NCBI GenBank assembly: GCA_963753575.1
Contig: CAVWCR010000002.1
Coordinates: forward strand, 1-64,000
DNA: 64,000 nt
Source: VAZQ01 sp963753575
GTDB lineage: Bacteria > Pseudomonadota > Alphaproteobacteria > Rhizobiales > Xanthobacteraceae
Direction: 5' to 3'
Both the position numbers and the translations under genes were made by a program. The notes below the pieces were generated by a model. It was not told where the DNA came from and searched no databases. It was given only the letters and a program-made list of their open reading frames with translations. Of this stretch, positions 53,210 through 62,160 are shown one piece after another; positions within the stretch are counted from its first letter, which is position 1; the number at the start of each line of letters is the position of its first letter.

Positions 53210-56200
53210 CTATATCTCCGCCGCCATCAGATCGAAGTCGCCGCGCAGCACCGCATCGAGCTTGCCGGTACGCCAGCTGCCATCGGCGCTGCGCACGAGC
53301 GGAGAGGGCTCGCCGCGATAGCGACGCACCATGGCGCTCTCGCGCGGCGCCTTGTCGAGCGCTTCTATGAGCATGCGCGGGAGTCGCGCGGCCGGAATGT
53401 CGCCGAGCGGCGCCCCCGCGAGCCGCACGCGTGCGGTCGCCCGGCTCGCGCCGTCGCCTCCGCCCGAAAGCTCGAGCACATGCAGCCCGCATTCGCGCTT
53501 GAGCACACGCTCGGCGCCGAAGCCGCTGATCAGCAGGATCGGCAGCGCGTCGATCCCGTTGCCGGCCTTCACTTCCGACATCTGCATGTGCCGGTTCTCG
53601 GCCCAGTCGCGGTACATGCCGAGAAGCTGGCGGCACCACGCCTCGGTGGCGTTGCTCGCACCGGCCTCGAGCGCCGGCTCGACCATCAGCGCGACTTCGA
53701 CCGCGGCGCCATCGAACACATCCTTGATGCCTTCGTTGACGAGATGCACCTGCAGCGCCAGCCGCGAGATCAGGTCGCGGAAATATTGCCCCGGCTGGCG
53801 CGCGCCTTTGGCAAGCCGCATGCGCAGCGCATCGGCCGTGCCGGCGGCGGCCGCGACGCGATCCATGAGCGCGAGCCGGGCGAGCTTTTCGAAGCGATCC
53901 GGCCGGCGCCAGAAATCGACCGAGCTCATCTCGTCGGACAAGCTTTGCTTGAGGCTCTCCCATTCGGGCGAGGTGAGCGAGCGTGTGATGGCGTTGAGCT
54001 TGTCGGTGAGCGCGTCGAACTCGACCGCCGAGCCTTCGGGCGCAAGGATCATCGCAGCGAGTGTCGGCGCGCGGCCGCCATTGGTGACGGAAGGTTGAGC
54101 GGCGTCCTCGTCGGCGTCGGGATCGACGAACTCGGCCTGGATCGAGCGCCCGTCGCTGCGGAAGAACACGAACTGGTCGCCTTCAGGAAAGCGCCGCTCG
54201 ACTATCGTGGCGGCGAGCGGTGCGATCACGTATTGCTCGATCGCCCGCTTGAGCGGACGCGCGCCCATTTCGGGCGAGAAGCCTTTCTCGAGCAGGAATT
54301 CCAGCGCAGTCAATTCCCATTCCACCGCCCAGTCGCGGTCCTTGAGGCCACGCCGCTCCAGCACCGAACTGAGTTCCTTCTTGAGGATGACGCGCATCAG
54401 CTCGCGCGTGAGCGGCCGGAACACGATGATCTTGTCGATACGGTTCTGGAACTCGGGCCGGTAGGTTTGACCGATCGCGCGCATCACCTGTTCGGTGGTG
54501 AAGGCGTCTGCCGCGGGTGCAAAGCCGAGCCCCATGGTCTGGTGGCTGGTGGCGCCGAGATTGGTCGTCATGATGATCAGGCAGTGGCGGAAGTCGGCGA
54601 CCTGGCCCAGCGTATCGGTCAGCCGCGCGTCGTCGAACACCTGCAGGAACAGGTCCCAGATGCGCGGATGCGCCTTCTCGAACTCATCGAGCAGCACAAC
54701 CGAGAATGGCTGCTTGCGCACGCGGCTGATGAGTGAATCGGGTTCGCCAGGCATGCCGCTGCCGAGGATGTTGGTGGTCGACTCCGGCGTCTGGAACTCG
54801 CTCATGTCGAGGCGGATCATGCGGTCGGCCGCGCCGAACAGATAGTCCGCTGCGGTCTTGGCGAGCTCGGTCTTGCCGGTACCGGTCGGCCCCGCGAACA
54901 GGAATACGCCGATCGGGCGGCCCGGGTCGTTCAGCCCGGCCTTGAGCATCGCGATGCGTTCGACCACGCTCGCCACCGCCTCGTCCTGGCCGATCACGCG
55001 GCCCGCAAAAAACGCGCGGGTCGAGGCGAGGTCGATGCGCTCGCGGGTGTCGAGGATCGACACCGGCAGGCCGGTGAGCTGTGACAGCGTGCGCAGCACG
55101 TCATGCGGCTCGATCGCCTCGTGCTCGGAGCGCACCGCTGCGAGCTTCAGAAGCTGGATCGCCGAGCCCGGCAGGCTCGCGGCGCTGAGATACTGGCGCG
55201 CGGAGGCGACCGCGACGTCGGCGCAATCGGGGTCGACGGTGAATTCCATTTCCTCCGAGAGCCGCCGCGCCACGTCGCGCGCCAGAACCAGGGTTGCTTC
55301 CTCCGAGCGCGGCTCGATCTCGACCACGTCGAAGATGCCACGCAGCGCCGGACGGATCTGCAACAGCCGCGCGACGCTCGTGGGCGTTGCCTCGGTCCAC
55401 ACGATCAGCCGGCTCGCCACCACGGCCGGCAGGATCTGGTCGAGAATGCTGGCGCTCTGGCCCTGATGGGTGCCGCTGCGCGCAAGCTGGAGCAGGTCCG
55501 GAATGTACCAGATCACTTTCTTGCCGACGGTGAGCTGGTCTACCGTCTCGCGGATGCGGCCTTCGAGCTGGCCGAACCATTGCTGGCCGGCCATGAGGTC
55601 GGCGCCGCTCGCCTCGAACACGCTCCAGCCGCCGGCCTTAAGCCGCTGCGCCGTGAGCTGCAGGAAGGCGGTCTTGCCCACGAGCCGTTCGCCGCTCACC
55701 AGCAGCGAGCGCGCCGGCGCCTGCCGCAAGGTGGCTTCCGCGGTCGCCAGATGCGGCCCCCAGTCGTCGGGCTCGATCAGCAGATCGCCCTTCTCGTCGC
55801 CCCAGAAACGTCCGAAGGTGGTGAGAAACGCGCGGTTGATGCTCGCCCGCTCGATCCGGTCAAGCTGCGCGGAGAGCGCTGCGGCGATCGGATGGTTGAT
55901 GCGTTCGAGAAGCGCTTTGACTACCGCGGGCGGCGAGGCGGACGGGGAGGCGATACCAGGCCCGAACTCGGCCGGATCGCCTGCGCGGCGCGCAAAATAG
56001 TCCTGGATCAGGAGCGGCACGATCGGGCTGTCGCGCCACCAATCCTTGACGTTCGTCACGACCGCGCCGACCGGCGGCCGCGGCTCGACGTGCATGAGAT
56101 AATCGAGCGCGAAGTACATCGGCCAGGGCGCGACCTTGTCGAACTCAGCGAGCACCCGGTCGACGACCTGCGTGCGATCGTTTCGTTGCGTGAGCGCCGC

Positions 56201-56539
56201 AAAGGCCGCGCAGGCGAGCGTCCAGCTCAGCCCTTGCGCATATTGCAGCACCGTCTCGAGCGGCACCGTGTTGTCGGCGAGGAGCGAGACGGCTTCCTTG
56301 AAGGATGGCTGCTCGGCGAGCTCGCGCGGGTGGGCCGAGTTGCTGGCGAACGGCGCGAACTGCGCATCGAGCTCGTGCAGCTTGGCCGAAATCCCGCTCG
56401 CCTCGATCGGGCGTGGCGCTTCGGCCTCGGCCGGCGGGGTCAGCGTGCCCGGGCGCCGCCGCGCCTGCCAGCGTTGGTAAGCCTCACGCAGGAACCATAC
56501 GAGGACGGCCCCGACCAGGATGACTACAACGTGTTCCAA
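53210..56539 (-). CDS. Membrane-anchored double AAA+ (ClpA/B-like) protein with release-factor-2-like C-terminus
   Basis: An 1109-residue protein. Residues 2-18 form a membrane anchor (EHVVVILVGAVLVWFL). D1 (about 270-480) has a Walker A GERLVGKT (283-290), but its Walker B is degenerate (VIWYIPDL in place of the usual FIDE), with a Trp at the pore-loop site (QQWFGQLEGR). D2 (about 510-790) is intact for ATP (AGPTGTGKTELAK; VVLLDEFEKAH; RPEFQNRID; MGARPLKR) but lacks the GYVG pore loop. Residues 848-1040 resemble domains 1-2 of peptide-chain release factor 2: MSSVDFWRRPDRFEKLARL, LLGMYRDWAENRHMQMSEV and ISGFGAERVLKRECGLHVLE. No GGQ motif follows, so peptide release is not expected. The start ATG 56539 opens the membrane anchor. 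It lies 73 bases after an amidohydrolase gene on the same strand. The role is unknown. Confidence 0.85.
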   Translation of the reverse strand: MEHVVVILVGAVLVWFLREAYQRWQARRRPGTLTPPAEAEAPRPIEASGISAKLHELDAQFAPFASNSAHPRELAEQPSFKEAVSLLADNTVPLETVLQYAQGLSWTLACAAFAALTQRNDRTQVVDRVLAEFDKVAPWPMYFALDYLMHVEPRPPVGAVVTNVKDWWRDSPIVPLLIQDYFARRAGDPAEFGPGIASPSASPPAVVKALLERINHPIAAALSAQLDRIERASINRAFLTTFGRFWGDEKGDLLIEPDDWGPHLATAEATLRQAPARSLLVSGERLVGKTAFLQLTAQRLKAGGWSVFEASGADLMAGQQWFGQLEGRIRETVDQLTVGKKVIWYIPDLLQLARSGTHQGQSASILDQILPAVVASRLIVWTEATPTSVARLLQIRPALRGIFDVVEIEPRSEEATLVLARDVARRLSEEMEFTVDPDCADVAVASARQYLSAASLPGSAIQLLKLAAVRSEHEAIEPHDVLRTLSQLTGLPVSILDTRERIDLASTRAFFAGRVIGQDEAVASVVERIAMLKAGLNDPGRPIGVFLFAGPTGTGKTELAKTAADYLFGAADRMIRLDMSEFQTPESTTNILGSGMPGEPDSLISRVRKQPFSVVLLDEFEKAHPRIWDLFLQVFDDARLTDTLGQVADFRHCLIIMTTNLGATSHQTMGLGFAPAADAFTTEQVMRAIGQTYRPEFQNRIDKIIVFRPLTRELMRVILKKELSSVLERRGLKDRDWAVEWELTALEFLLEKGFSPEMGARPLKRAIEQYVIAPLAATIVERRFPEGDQFVFFRSDGRSIQAEFVDPDADEDAAQPSVTNGGRAPTLAAMILAPEGSAVEFDALTDKLNAITRSLTSPEWESLKQSLSDEMSSVDFWRRPDRFEKLARLALMDRVAAAAGTADALRMRLAKGARQPGQYFRDLISRLALQVHLVNEGIKDVFDGAAVEVALMVEPALEAGASNATEAWCRQLLGMYRDWAENRHMQMSEVKAGNGIDALPILLISGFGAERVLKRECGLHVLELSGGGDGASRATARVRLAGAPLGDIPAARLPRMLIEALDKAPRESAMVRRYRGEPSPLVRSADGSWRTGKLDAVLRGDFDLMAAEI

Positions 56540-56612
56540 AGCCCGCGTTCACCGTTGGGTCTGGTTCAAGTGTCGCAGGCCGCCGCGTGCGGCGGGAGAA
56601 ATCTTTATTGGC

Positions 56613-57647
56613 TCAGGCAGGTATCGGTTCGCGCTTTTCCTGCAGCACCGGGGCCGGGTCGCGCAGGCCCAGGATGTGCCGCGCGTTCGAGTAGAACAGC
56701 TTCTCCTGGTCTTCCTTCGACAGCTTGAGCTCATCGATAAGCTTGAGCGCGGTCGCCGGATCCCAGCACGGATAGTCGGTGCCGTACATGACGCGATCGA
56801 TGCCGTAATATTCGATGGCGAACTTCATGCCGGCTGCGTGCGGCGACACCGTGTCGGTGTACATGCGCTTGAGATAGGTGCTTGCGGGCTTGGGCAGCTT
56901 CGCCCTCGGGGTATTCTTGTCCATGCGGCCTGACTGATAGGGCAGCGCGCCCCCGGTGTGCGACATCACGATCTTGAGCTTGGGATGGCGCTCCATGAGG
57001 CCGGAGAGCACCAGCCGCATCGCGGCGACGCTCACCTCGACCACGCGGCCGAGGCTCAGGTGCAGCGCGCCGTCATAGCCGTCGAGCATGTCGACGAACA
57101 CCGCGTCGGTCGGGTGCAGGAACAAGGGCAGGCCAAGCTCCTCGCAGCGGGCGTAGAACGGCTCGAGCCGCTCGGCGTCGATGCGCGCATCGGAGCCGAT
57201 GCTGCCCGGCAGGTTGACGCCCATCAGGCCGAGCCGGTTGACCGCGTCGTCGAGCACGTCGAGCGCGATCGCGGTATCGACGAGCGGCACCGCGGCGCTC
57301 GCCCAGAGGCGGCCGGGATACTTCTTCTGCGCGCCCGCCATCTCCTCGTTCCAATGGATTGCGGCCTCGCGGCCTTCCTCGGGAGGAAGGTCGGAGAAGA
57401 ACACCGAGAACGGCCCGATCGAGCAGACCACGTCGACCTGATGGCCGAGCCCGTCCATGTGCTCGAGCTGCTTGTCGAGGTCGTACCATTCCGCCCAGCT
57501 CGACAGCACGTAGTCGGCATGGTCCTGCCGCAGGAAGGTGTAGCCGCCCTTGTTGTTGACCTCCGCGCGCGGATAGCTCGTGCGCTTGCAGAACCGCTCG
57601 TGCACCGAACGCGGCCACCAGTGGAAATGGGAATCGATAATTCGCAT
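56613..57647 (-). CDS. Amidohydrolase-2 family metal enzyme (ACMSD-like decarboxylase/hydrolase)
   Basis: A 344-residue TIM-barrel enzyme starting MRIIDSHFHWWPRSVHERFC, with the HxH metal motif. LPLFLHPTDAVFVDMLDGYD holds the middle histidine, LKIVMSHTGGALPYQSGRMD the third, and DRVMYGTDYPCWDP the catalytic aspartate. The layout matches amidohydrolase_2 proteins such as aminocarboxymuconate-semialdehyde decarboxylases. It is upstream of the AAA+ gene in the same direction (73-base gap) and may share its transcript, though a functional link is not evident. With the other ring-cleavage-type enzymes in the window, aromatic catabolism is the likely setting. Confidence 0.87.
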   Translation of the reverse strand: MRIIDSHFHWWPRSVHERFCKRTSYPRAEVNNKGGYTFLRQDHADYVLSSWAEWYDLDKQLEHMDGLGHQVDVVCSIGPFSVFFSDLPPEEGREAAIHWNEEMAGAQKKYPGRLWASAAVPLVDTAIALDVLDDAVNRLGLMGVNLPGSIGSDARIDAERLEPFYARCEELGLPLFLHPTDAVFVDMLDGYDGALHLSLGRVVEVSVAAMRLVLSGLMERHPKLKIVMSHTGGALPYQSGRMDKNTPRAKLPKPASTYLKRMYTDTVSPHAAGMKFAIEYYGIDRVMYGTDYPCWDPATALKLIDELKLSKEDQEKLFYSNARHILGLRDPAPVLQEKREPIPA

Positions 57648-58412
57648 GGAGCAGTCCCCTTGTCCCTGTGGGCCGGCCGGTTGCGGCGCAGCGCGTTATC
57701 AATGCAATTCTAGGCAGGGCGGGCTTCCCCGTAAAGCCGGCCTCAGGCCGGAACCCACGACCTTCGGCAGGGCGTCACTGCAGCGCGTCACGAGCTATCG
57801 AGCGGCGCGACGGCGAGATCGAGTGGTTGGCCATCCTGGCCGCCGCCATGGCGCCCGACTGCGCCATCATGCTCGATGCGTCGGCGCGGGCCGGCGCTGT
57901 CTCGATCCCGGCCGGAGGTAATTAAACCCCTTTGACCAGAGCCCCGGGGGGTGGTGGGTGCCTTGCGGTGGGAGAGGGTCCGATCCGCGATTCTTGTATT
58001 AAGCTATTGATATTAAATATGAAATTCATTTGGTGGGTTCGTTTTGACAAAAATCTGCGACATCGAAAAGTCTGCGACATCGACATGAGAGGTGGATTTC
58101 CTCTCCGTTCGCCCCGCGGCTGTCTCCGCGAAAGGCGGGCGAACATGGCATGCGGATGCAAATTCGCATCCATACGATACCCGTGGTCCTTTCCTTCATT
58201 CCACCTATTCGATTGCCAAATAGCCTGTCGCTCCAGCATAGGACTTTTTAACCTGGAGACAAGCTGATAATTTTCACGCTTTGTAACATTTGCGTGCATG
58301 TGGAATGCCCGCGTGTCGGTGTGGAATGCGCCGCCGCTTTGACCTAACTCAAGTCGCACAGACCACAATTTCGGGCATTCGATGGGTGTGCCATCACCAA
58401 GGGGAAGCCAGC
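57648..58412. other. Gene-poor stretch of about 770 bases
   Basis: No supported gene. A perfect short palindrome (CCGGCCT-C-AGGCCGG) lies at 57737-57751. A plus-strand frame ending TAA near 57925 (EIEWLAILAAAMAPDCAIML) has protein-like composition but no recognisable start or family and may be a relic. The part at 57995-58300 is AT-richer than the surroundings and probably includes the promoter of the three-gene unit that begins at 58413. Confidence 0.4.
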
Positions 58413-58730
58413 ATGAAAAAGCCCATTCCGGACAAGGCCGAAGTCGCCATCGAGTATCCCGACAAGCTCTACATGGGCACGTTCGAGCGCTCCTCGCGTT
58501 TCGAGGCGCACCTCGACCAGAACGGGATTTCGCTCACACTCGAACGAAAGGGCGATCTCAGTACCCAGAAGTCGGTTCACCTGCACATCCATTATGGGCT
58601 GTTCGCCGAGATCCTGCAGGAGCTCGCCCGCACCACCAAGGCGATGCCGCTCGACGATGAGACGCATCGGGCTTCCCTTGCCGAGGCGGCAGCTGCGTTG
58701 CACGATGCGCTGGTCGGCAAGAGTGACTGA
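58413..58730 (+). CDS. Unknown 105-residue protein, first gene of a three-gene unit
   Basis: The product starts MKKPIPDKAEVAIEYPDKLY and has a beta-rich front half (MGTFERSSRFEAHLDQNGIS, HLHIHYGLFAEILQELA) with an Ala-rich helical tail ending HDALVGKSD. No family is recognised. AGGGGAAG before ATG 58413 is a fair ribosome site. It ends 35 bases before an M14/AstE-like hydrolase gene, which is followed 53 bases later by an ATP-grasp ligase gene, all on one strand. It could be the substrate, a regulator or a partner of these enzymes; this is inference from position. Confidence 0.7.
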   Translation: MKKPIPDKAEVAIEYPDKLYMGTFERSSRFEAHLDQNGISLTLERKGDLSTQKSVHLHIHYGLFAEILQELARTTKAMPLDDETHRASLAEAAAALHDALVGKSD

Positions 58731-58765
58731 GCGGAACTTGAGCGAGCAGCGCCGATCGGAGAACG

Positions 58766-59839
58766 ATGCGTATCGATAGTGCAGCGAGTCTGACCGGCGG
58801 CGGGCGGCCGCGCCTCGCCTCTATCGAGGGCTTTCCCGACCGGCTGCTCGACGTTGCTGCCACCGGCCTATGGCGGCACCTCGCGGGCCCGACGCTGTTT
58901 CGGGTTCCGGGCCGCACCCGCGGCGGGCCGGTGTTCCTAAGCGTGCTCCTGCATGGCAACGAGGATACCGGCTGGCGCGCCGTTCAGAGCGTGCTGCGGC
59001 GCCATCACGGCATGCCGCTGCCGCGGCCGCTGATCGTCTTCGTTGGCAACATCGAGGCCGCCAAGGCCAATGTGCGCACGCTGCCGCAGCAGGAGGACTA
59101 CAACCGCACCTGGCCCGGCACGCCCGATCCCGATACGCCGCTGGCGACGCTGATGCGCGAGGTGGTGGAGGCCATCCGCCGCGAGGCGCCATTTGCGAGC
59201 ATCGACATCCACAACAACAGCGGCCACAACCCGCACTATGCGTGCGTGAACAGCTTCGAGGAGACGCATCTTCATCTGGCGCGCCTGTTCGGCCGCACTG
59301 TGGTCTATTTCGAGAAGCCGCTCGGCGTGCAGTCGGGCGCGCTCGCCAAGCTGTGCCCGGCGGTGACGGTCGAATGCGGGCGCGCCGGCGAGGAGGCGAG
59401 CGTTGAGCATGCGGCCGAGCTGATCGAGGCCGCGCTCGCGCTCCAGCACTTTCCCGATCACCCGGTGCCCGACGGCGATCTCGACCTGATGCGCACCTTC
59501 GTGATCATCAAGGTGCCGCGGGATGCGACCTTCTCCTACGATGGATCGGACGCTGACTTCCGCTTTCGCGCCGACCTCGACCATCTGAATTTCTCCGTGC
59601 TCGAGCCCGGAACTGTGTTCGGCGGGATCGGCAACGGCGGCAAGCGGCGTCTCGATATCCTGCCGGCCAATGACCTGGCGGTCGCAGACCAGTACTTTGA
59701 CTATGCCGGCGGTGAGATCGTGCTGGCGCAGCGCGCGATTCCGGCCATGCTGACGCTCGACCCGAATGCGGCCCGGCTTGATTGCGTCGGCTACCTGATG
59801 CACCGGATCGGGCGCGACGGCCGGCGGATCGTGGAGTAG
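58766..59839 (+). CDS. M14/AstE-AspA-like zinc hydrolase
   Basis: A 357-residue metallo-hydrolase of the succinylglutamate desuccinylase/aspartoacylase (M14) type. SVLLHGNEDTGWRAVQSVL gives the H-x-x-E zinc pair, FASIDIHNNSGHNPHYACVN the third zinc histidine, and TVECGRAGEEASVEHAAELI the general-base glutamate. NIEAAKANVRTLPQQEDYNR and LTWPGTPD-like NRTWPGTPDPDTP fit the family's substrate-side loops. It should remove an acyl or amino-acid group from a small or peptide substrate. The next gene encodes an ATP-grasp ligase, so a make-and-cleave pair is conceivable. There is no signal peptide; it is cytoplasmic. Confidence 0.85.
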   Translation: MRIDSAASLTGGGRPRLASIEGFPDRLLDVAATGLWRHLAGPTLFRVPGRTRGGPVFLSVLLHGNEDTGWRAVQSVLRRHHGMPLPRPLIVFVGNIEAAKANVRTLPQQEDYNRTWPGTPDPDTPLATLMREVVEAIRREAPFASIDIHNNSGHNPHYACVNSFEETHLHLARLFGRTVVYFEKPLGVQSGALAKLCPAVTVECGRAGEEASVEHAAELIEAALALQHFPDHPVPDGDLDLMRTFVIIKVPRDATFSYDGSDADFRFRADLDHLNFSVLEPGTVFGGIGNGGKRRLDILPANDLAVADQYFDYAGGEIVLAQRAIPAMLTLDPNAARLDCVGYLMHRIGRDGRRIVE

Positions 59840-59892
59840 GCGGTCGGGATCGGGAACGTAACGACAGCCGGCGACTTGGGAGAACAGTAAGC

Positions 59893-61440
59893 GTGACGGT
59901 GTCGGATTCTCCTTCCGTCGATCTTGAGGCGCCCGCCACCGCGGACGAGCTCACTCAGTTCGGCGAGCTGCAGCGAAGGTTTTCCCAGTCGTTTAGCAAG
60001 CTTTTCGACGATCCCAGTCTGCCGCGCACCGTGCTGATCGTGCCGAGCCTCACGCTCGACCAGGAGGTGATGGCCAAGATCTCGGGCGTGCATCACTACG
60101 AGGAGCGGATGCTGTGCCTGCTGCTCCTTTTGCGCATGCCGCGCACGCGCGTGATCTATGTCACCTCCACGCCCGTGTCGGACACCATCATCAACTACTA
60201 TCTCCATCTCCTGCCTGGCGTGCCGGAGGTGCATGCGCGCCGACGGCTCACGCTCATCTCCTGCAATGATGCGTTGCCGATTGCGCTCACGCGCAAGATC
60301 CTCGAGCGCCCGCGCCTCATCGAGCGCATCCGGGAAGCGATACTGGAGCCGGCTTCCGCGCACATGACCTGCTTCACGGTGACCGAGCTCGAACGCAGGC
60401 TGGCGCTCAAGCTCGGCTTGCCGATCTACGGTTGCGACCCTTCCTTGCTGCACTGGGGCTCGAAGAGCGGCTCGCGCAAGATCTTTCGCGAGGCCGGCGT
60501 CGATCTGCCGTTCGGCTTCGAGGATTTGACCGACGCCGACGACGTCGCGCATGCACTCGCGGAGCTGAAGGCGGCGAGGCCCGCGCTGCGTAAGGCGGTG
60601 GTCAAGCTCAACGAAGGATTTTCCGGCGAGGGCAACGCGATCTTCGATCTGTCGCAGGCGCCCACGGGCGCCGCGCTTCTGCCCTGGGTGCACGAGCGCC
60701 TGCCGAAGCTCGCCTTCGAGGCGCGTGGAATGACGTGGGAGCTCTATCAGTCAAAGCTCGCCGCCATGGGTGGCATTGTCGAGGAGTTCATCCCGGGTGA
60801 GATCAAGCAGTCTCCGTCCGCGCAGTTCCGTATCACGCCGGTGGGCGCAATCGAAGCCGTCTCGACCCATGATCAGGTGCTCGGCGGCGCCAACGGGCAG
60901 ATCTTTCTCGGCTGCCGGTTTCCGGCTGACAAGGCCTATCGGCTCGACATCCAGGCGCAGGGTGAAATGGCTGCCCGCGCGCTTGCCAGGAAGGGCGTGC
61001 TCGGCCGCTTCGGCATCGATTTCATCTCGGTCAAGGAGGGCGATGCCTGGCGCCACGTCGCGATCGAGATCAACCTGCGCAAGGGCGGCACTACGCATCC
61101 GTTCCAGATGCTGCAGTTCCTCACCGATGGCCGCTATGACGTCGAGACCGGCGAGTTCCTGACGCCGTCCGGGCAGGCGCGCTGCTACTACGCCTCCGAC
61201 AATCTTGAATCGGAGCGCTATCGCGGCCTCACGCCCTACGATCTCGTCGACATCGCGGTCATGAACGGCCTGCACTTCCATGCCGCAATCGGCGAAGGCG
61301 TGGCGTTCCATTTGATCGGCGCGCTCTCCGAATTCGGCAAGCTCGGCGTGGTCTGCATCGGCGCGACGCAGGCGCGCGCCGACGACCTCAATCGCCGTAC
61401 GATCGAGGTGCTCGATCGCGAAGCTGGAGCGGCGCGCTGA
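59893..61440 (+). CDS. ATP-grasp peptide ligase, PGM1-like
   Basis: A 515-residue protein that matches the PGM1-related ATP-grasp group (PGM1 joins peptides in pheganomycin synthesis). The N-terminal ~200 residues (HHYEERMLCLLLLLRMPRT, VIYVTSTPVSDTIINYYLHL) are specific to this group. The ATP-grasp core follows: LHWGSKSGSRKIFREAGV, AVVKLNEGFSGEGNAIFDL (ATP-binding lysine and flexible loop), GVLGRFGIDFISV, and AIEINLRKGGTTHPFQML with the magnesium-binding E-x-N. GTG 59893 is chosen; the longer in-frame extension overlaps the M14 gene. No peptide precursor like that of pheganomycin is seen nearby. Substrates are unknown. Confidence 0.85.
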   Translation: MTVSDSPSVDLEAPATADELTQFGELQRRFSQSFSKLFDDPSLPRTVLIVPSLTLDQEVMAKISGVHHYEERMLCLLLLLRMPRTRVIYVTSTPVSDTIINYYLHLLPGVPEVHARRRLTLISCNDALPIALTRKILERPRLIERIREAILEPASAHMTCFTVTELERRLALKLGLPIYGCDPSLLHWGSKSGSRKIFREAGVDLPFGFEDLTDADDVAHALAELKAARPALRKAVVKLNEGFSGEGNAIFDLSQAPTGAALLPWVHERLPKLAFEARGMTWELYQSKLAAMGGIVEEFIPGEIKQSPSAQFRITPVGAIEAVSTHDQVLGGANGQIFLGCRFPADKAYRLDIQAQGEMAARALARKGVLGRFGIDFISVKEGDAWRHVAIEINLRKGGTTHPFQMLQFLTDGRYDVETGEFLTPSGQARCYYASDNLESERYRGLTPYDLVDIAVMNGLHFHAAIGEGVAFHLIGALSEFGKLGVVCIGATQARADDLNRRTIEVLDREAGAAR

Positions 61441-61450
61441 ATTGCTCATT

Positions 61451-61531
61451 GTCGTCCCCGCGACCCAGTATCCCAGAGCGCTTGTTGTCGTGTCGGGCGT
61501 CGACGTATCCCGTCCGTGTTTACTGGATCCC
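61451..61531. repeat. Degenerate GTCGTCCCCGCG-type dispersed repeat
   Basis: Begins gtcgtccccgcgacccagta, as in the repeat at 40538, and ends with tactggatcccgc, which is roughly the inverse of its start. It lies just past the ATP-grasp gene and abuts the methyltransferase relic. The match is partial, so the assignment is tentative. Confidence 0.4.
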
Positions 61532-61532
61532 G

Positions 61533-61724
61533 CTTGCATGGTTAACGCGCTCGGGCGCCACATCGATGGCGGTGACGCTCGCGGGCGCGCAGGGATCGAT
61601 CACCGTTTCGGTGGAGGCGCCAGTGCCGGTATCGAGCCAATCGAGAAATCGCCGCGATGGCACGGCTCGATTGGCCCATGAGGCGCTCATAGCTGGCCGC
61701 AAGGTCGGGAACGGCGTCGGTCAT
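61533..61724 (-). pseudogene. SAM-dependent methyltransferase relic (UbiE-like N-terminal piece)
   Basis: From ATG 61724 the product reads MTDAVPDLAASYERLMGQSS, then after a frame change near 61645 continues FLDWLDTGTGASTETVID, APASVTAIDVAPERVN. This is recognisable as the start of class I methyltransferases (YERLMGRWSR, FLDWL, GTGALTE, CAPASVTGID), with the glycine-rich motif I partly deleted. It is cut off at the dispersed repeat. It is a dead fragment. Confidence 0.65.
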
Positions 61725-61866
61725 TGGACTATGGCTTAGCTTCTTGTTCGAGCGTGATCTTTACGGCTTTTCGGGAATGACGCTTGCTGAAGAAACGAGC
61801 AAATGATTGTAACAGCTTGCATCGGGCCCCTATTCCTCTTAAGTGGGTGCTTTCAAAGGAGAAGTA

Positions 61867-62160
61867 ATGGCCAGTTCAAAGGAAGAGCAAGCCCGGGCCG
61901 AAGCGCAATTCCACAGAACTCTGAAGAAAGCGCACGAGGCCAAACAGGCCGTGTCCCAGTACGAGGCCGACGCTCGGGCTGTCGCCGAAAAGACCGCAAG
62001 GCTGAGGGCTCTTCGACTGGCCAAAGAGGCGGCGGAGACCAAATCAGCCGCAGAGGCCGAGGAGGCGGCGGTGAATTTGGCCACGATCAAGAAGAGTGCC
62101 GCCAAGAAGAAGCCCGCTTCCAAGAAGGCGGCAAGCCCGGGGCCGGAAAAAGTAGCCTAG
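61867..62160 (+). CDS. Small Ala/Lys/Glu-rich coiled-coil protein
   Basis: A 97-residue protein, almost entirely helical (EEQARAEAQFHRTLKKAHEA, YEADARAVAEKTARLRALRL) with a basic, low-complexity tail (KKSAAKKKPASKKAAS) that resembles histone-H1-like tails. AAAGGAGAAGTA before ATG 61867 is a strong ribosome site. The stop codon TAG (62158-62160) is the first three bases of a palindromic repeat element. No family is assigned; nucleic-acid binding is possible from the tail, by analogy only. Confidence 0.75.
   Translation: MASSKEEQARAEAQFHRTLKKAHEAKQAVSQYEADARAVAEKTARLRALRLAKEAAETKSAAEAEEAAVNLATIKKSAAKKKPASKKAASPGPEKVA

Noticed and set aside
53210..56539. ClpV of a type VI secretion system
   Set aside because: No other T6SS gene is nearby, and the protein has a membrane anchor and a release-factor-like tail that ClpV lacks.
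53168..56728. Long plus-strand frames antisense to the AAA+ gene
   Set aside because: Arg/Gly/Glu-rich shadows of a clear ATPase frame; no motifs of their own.
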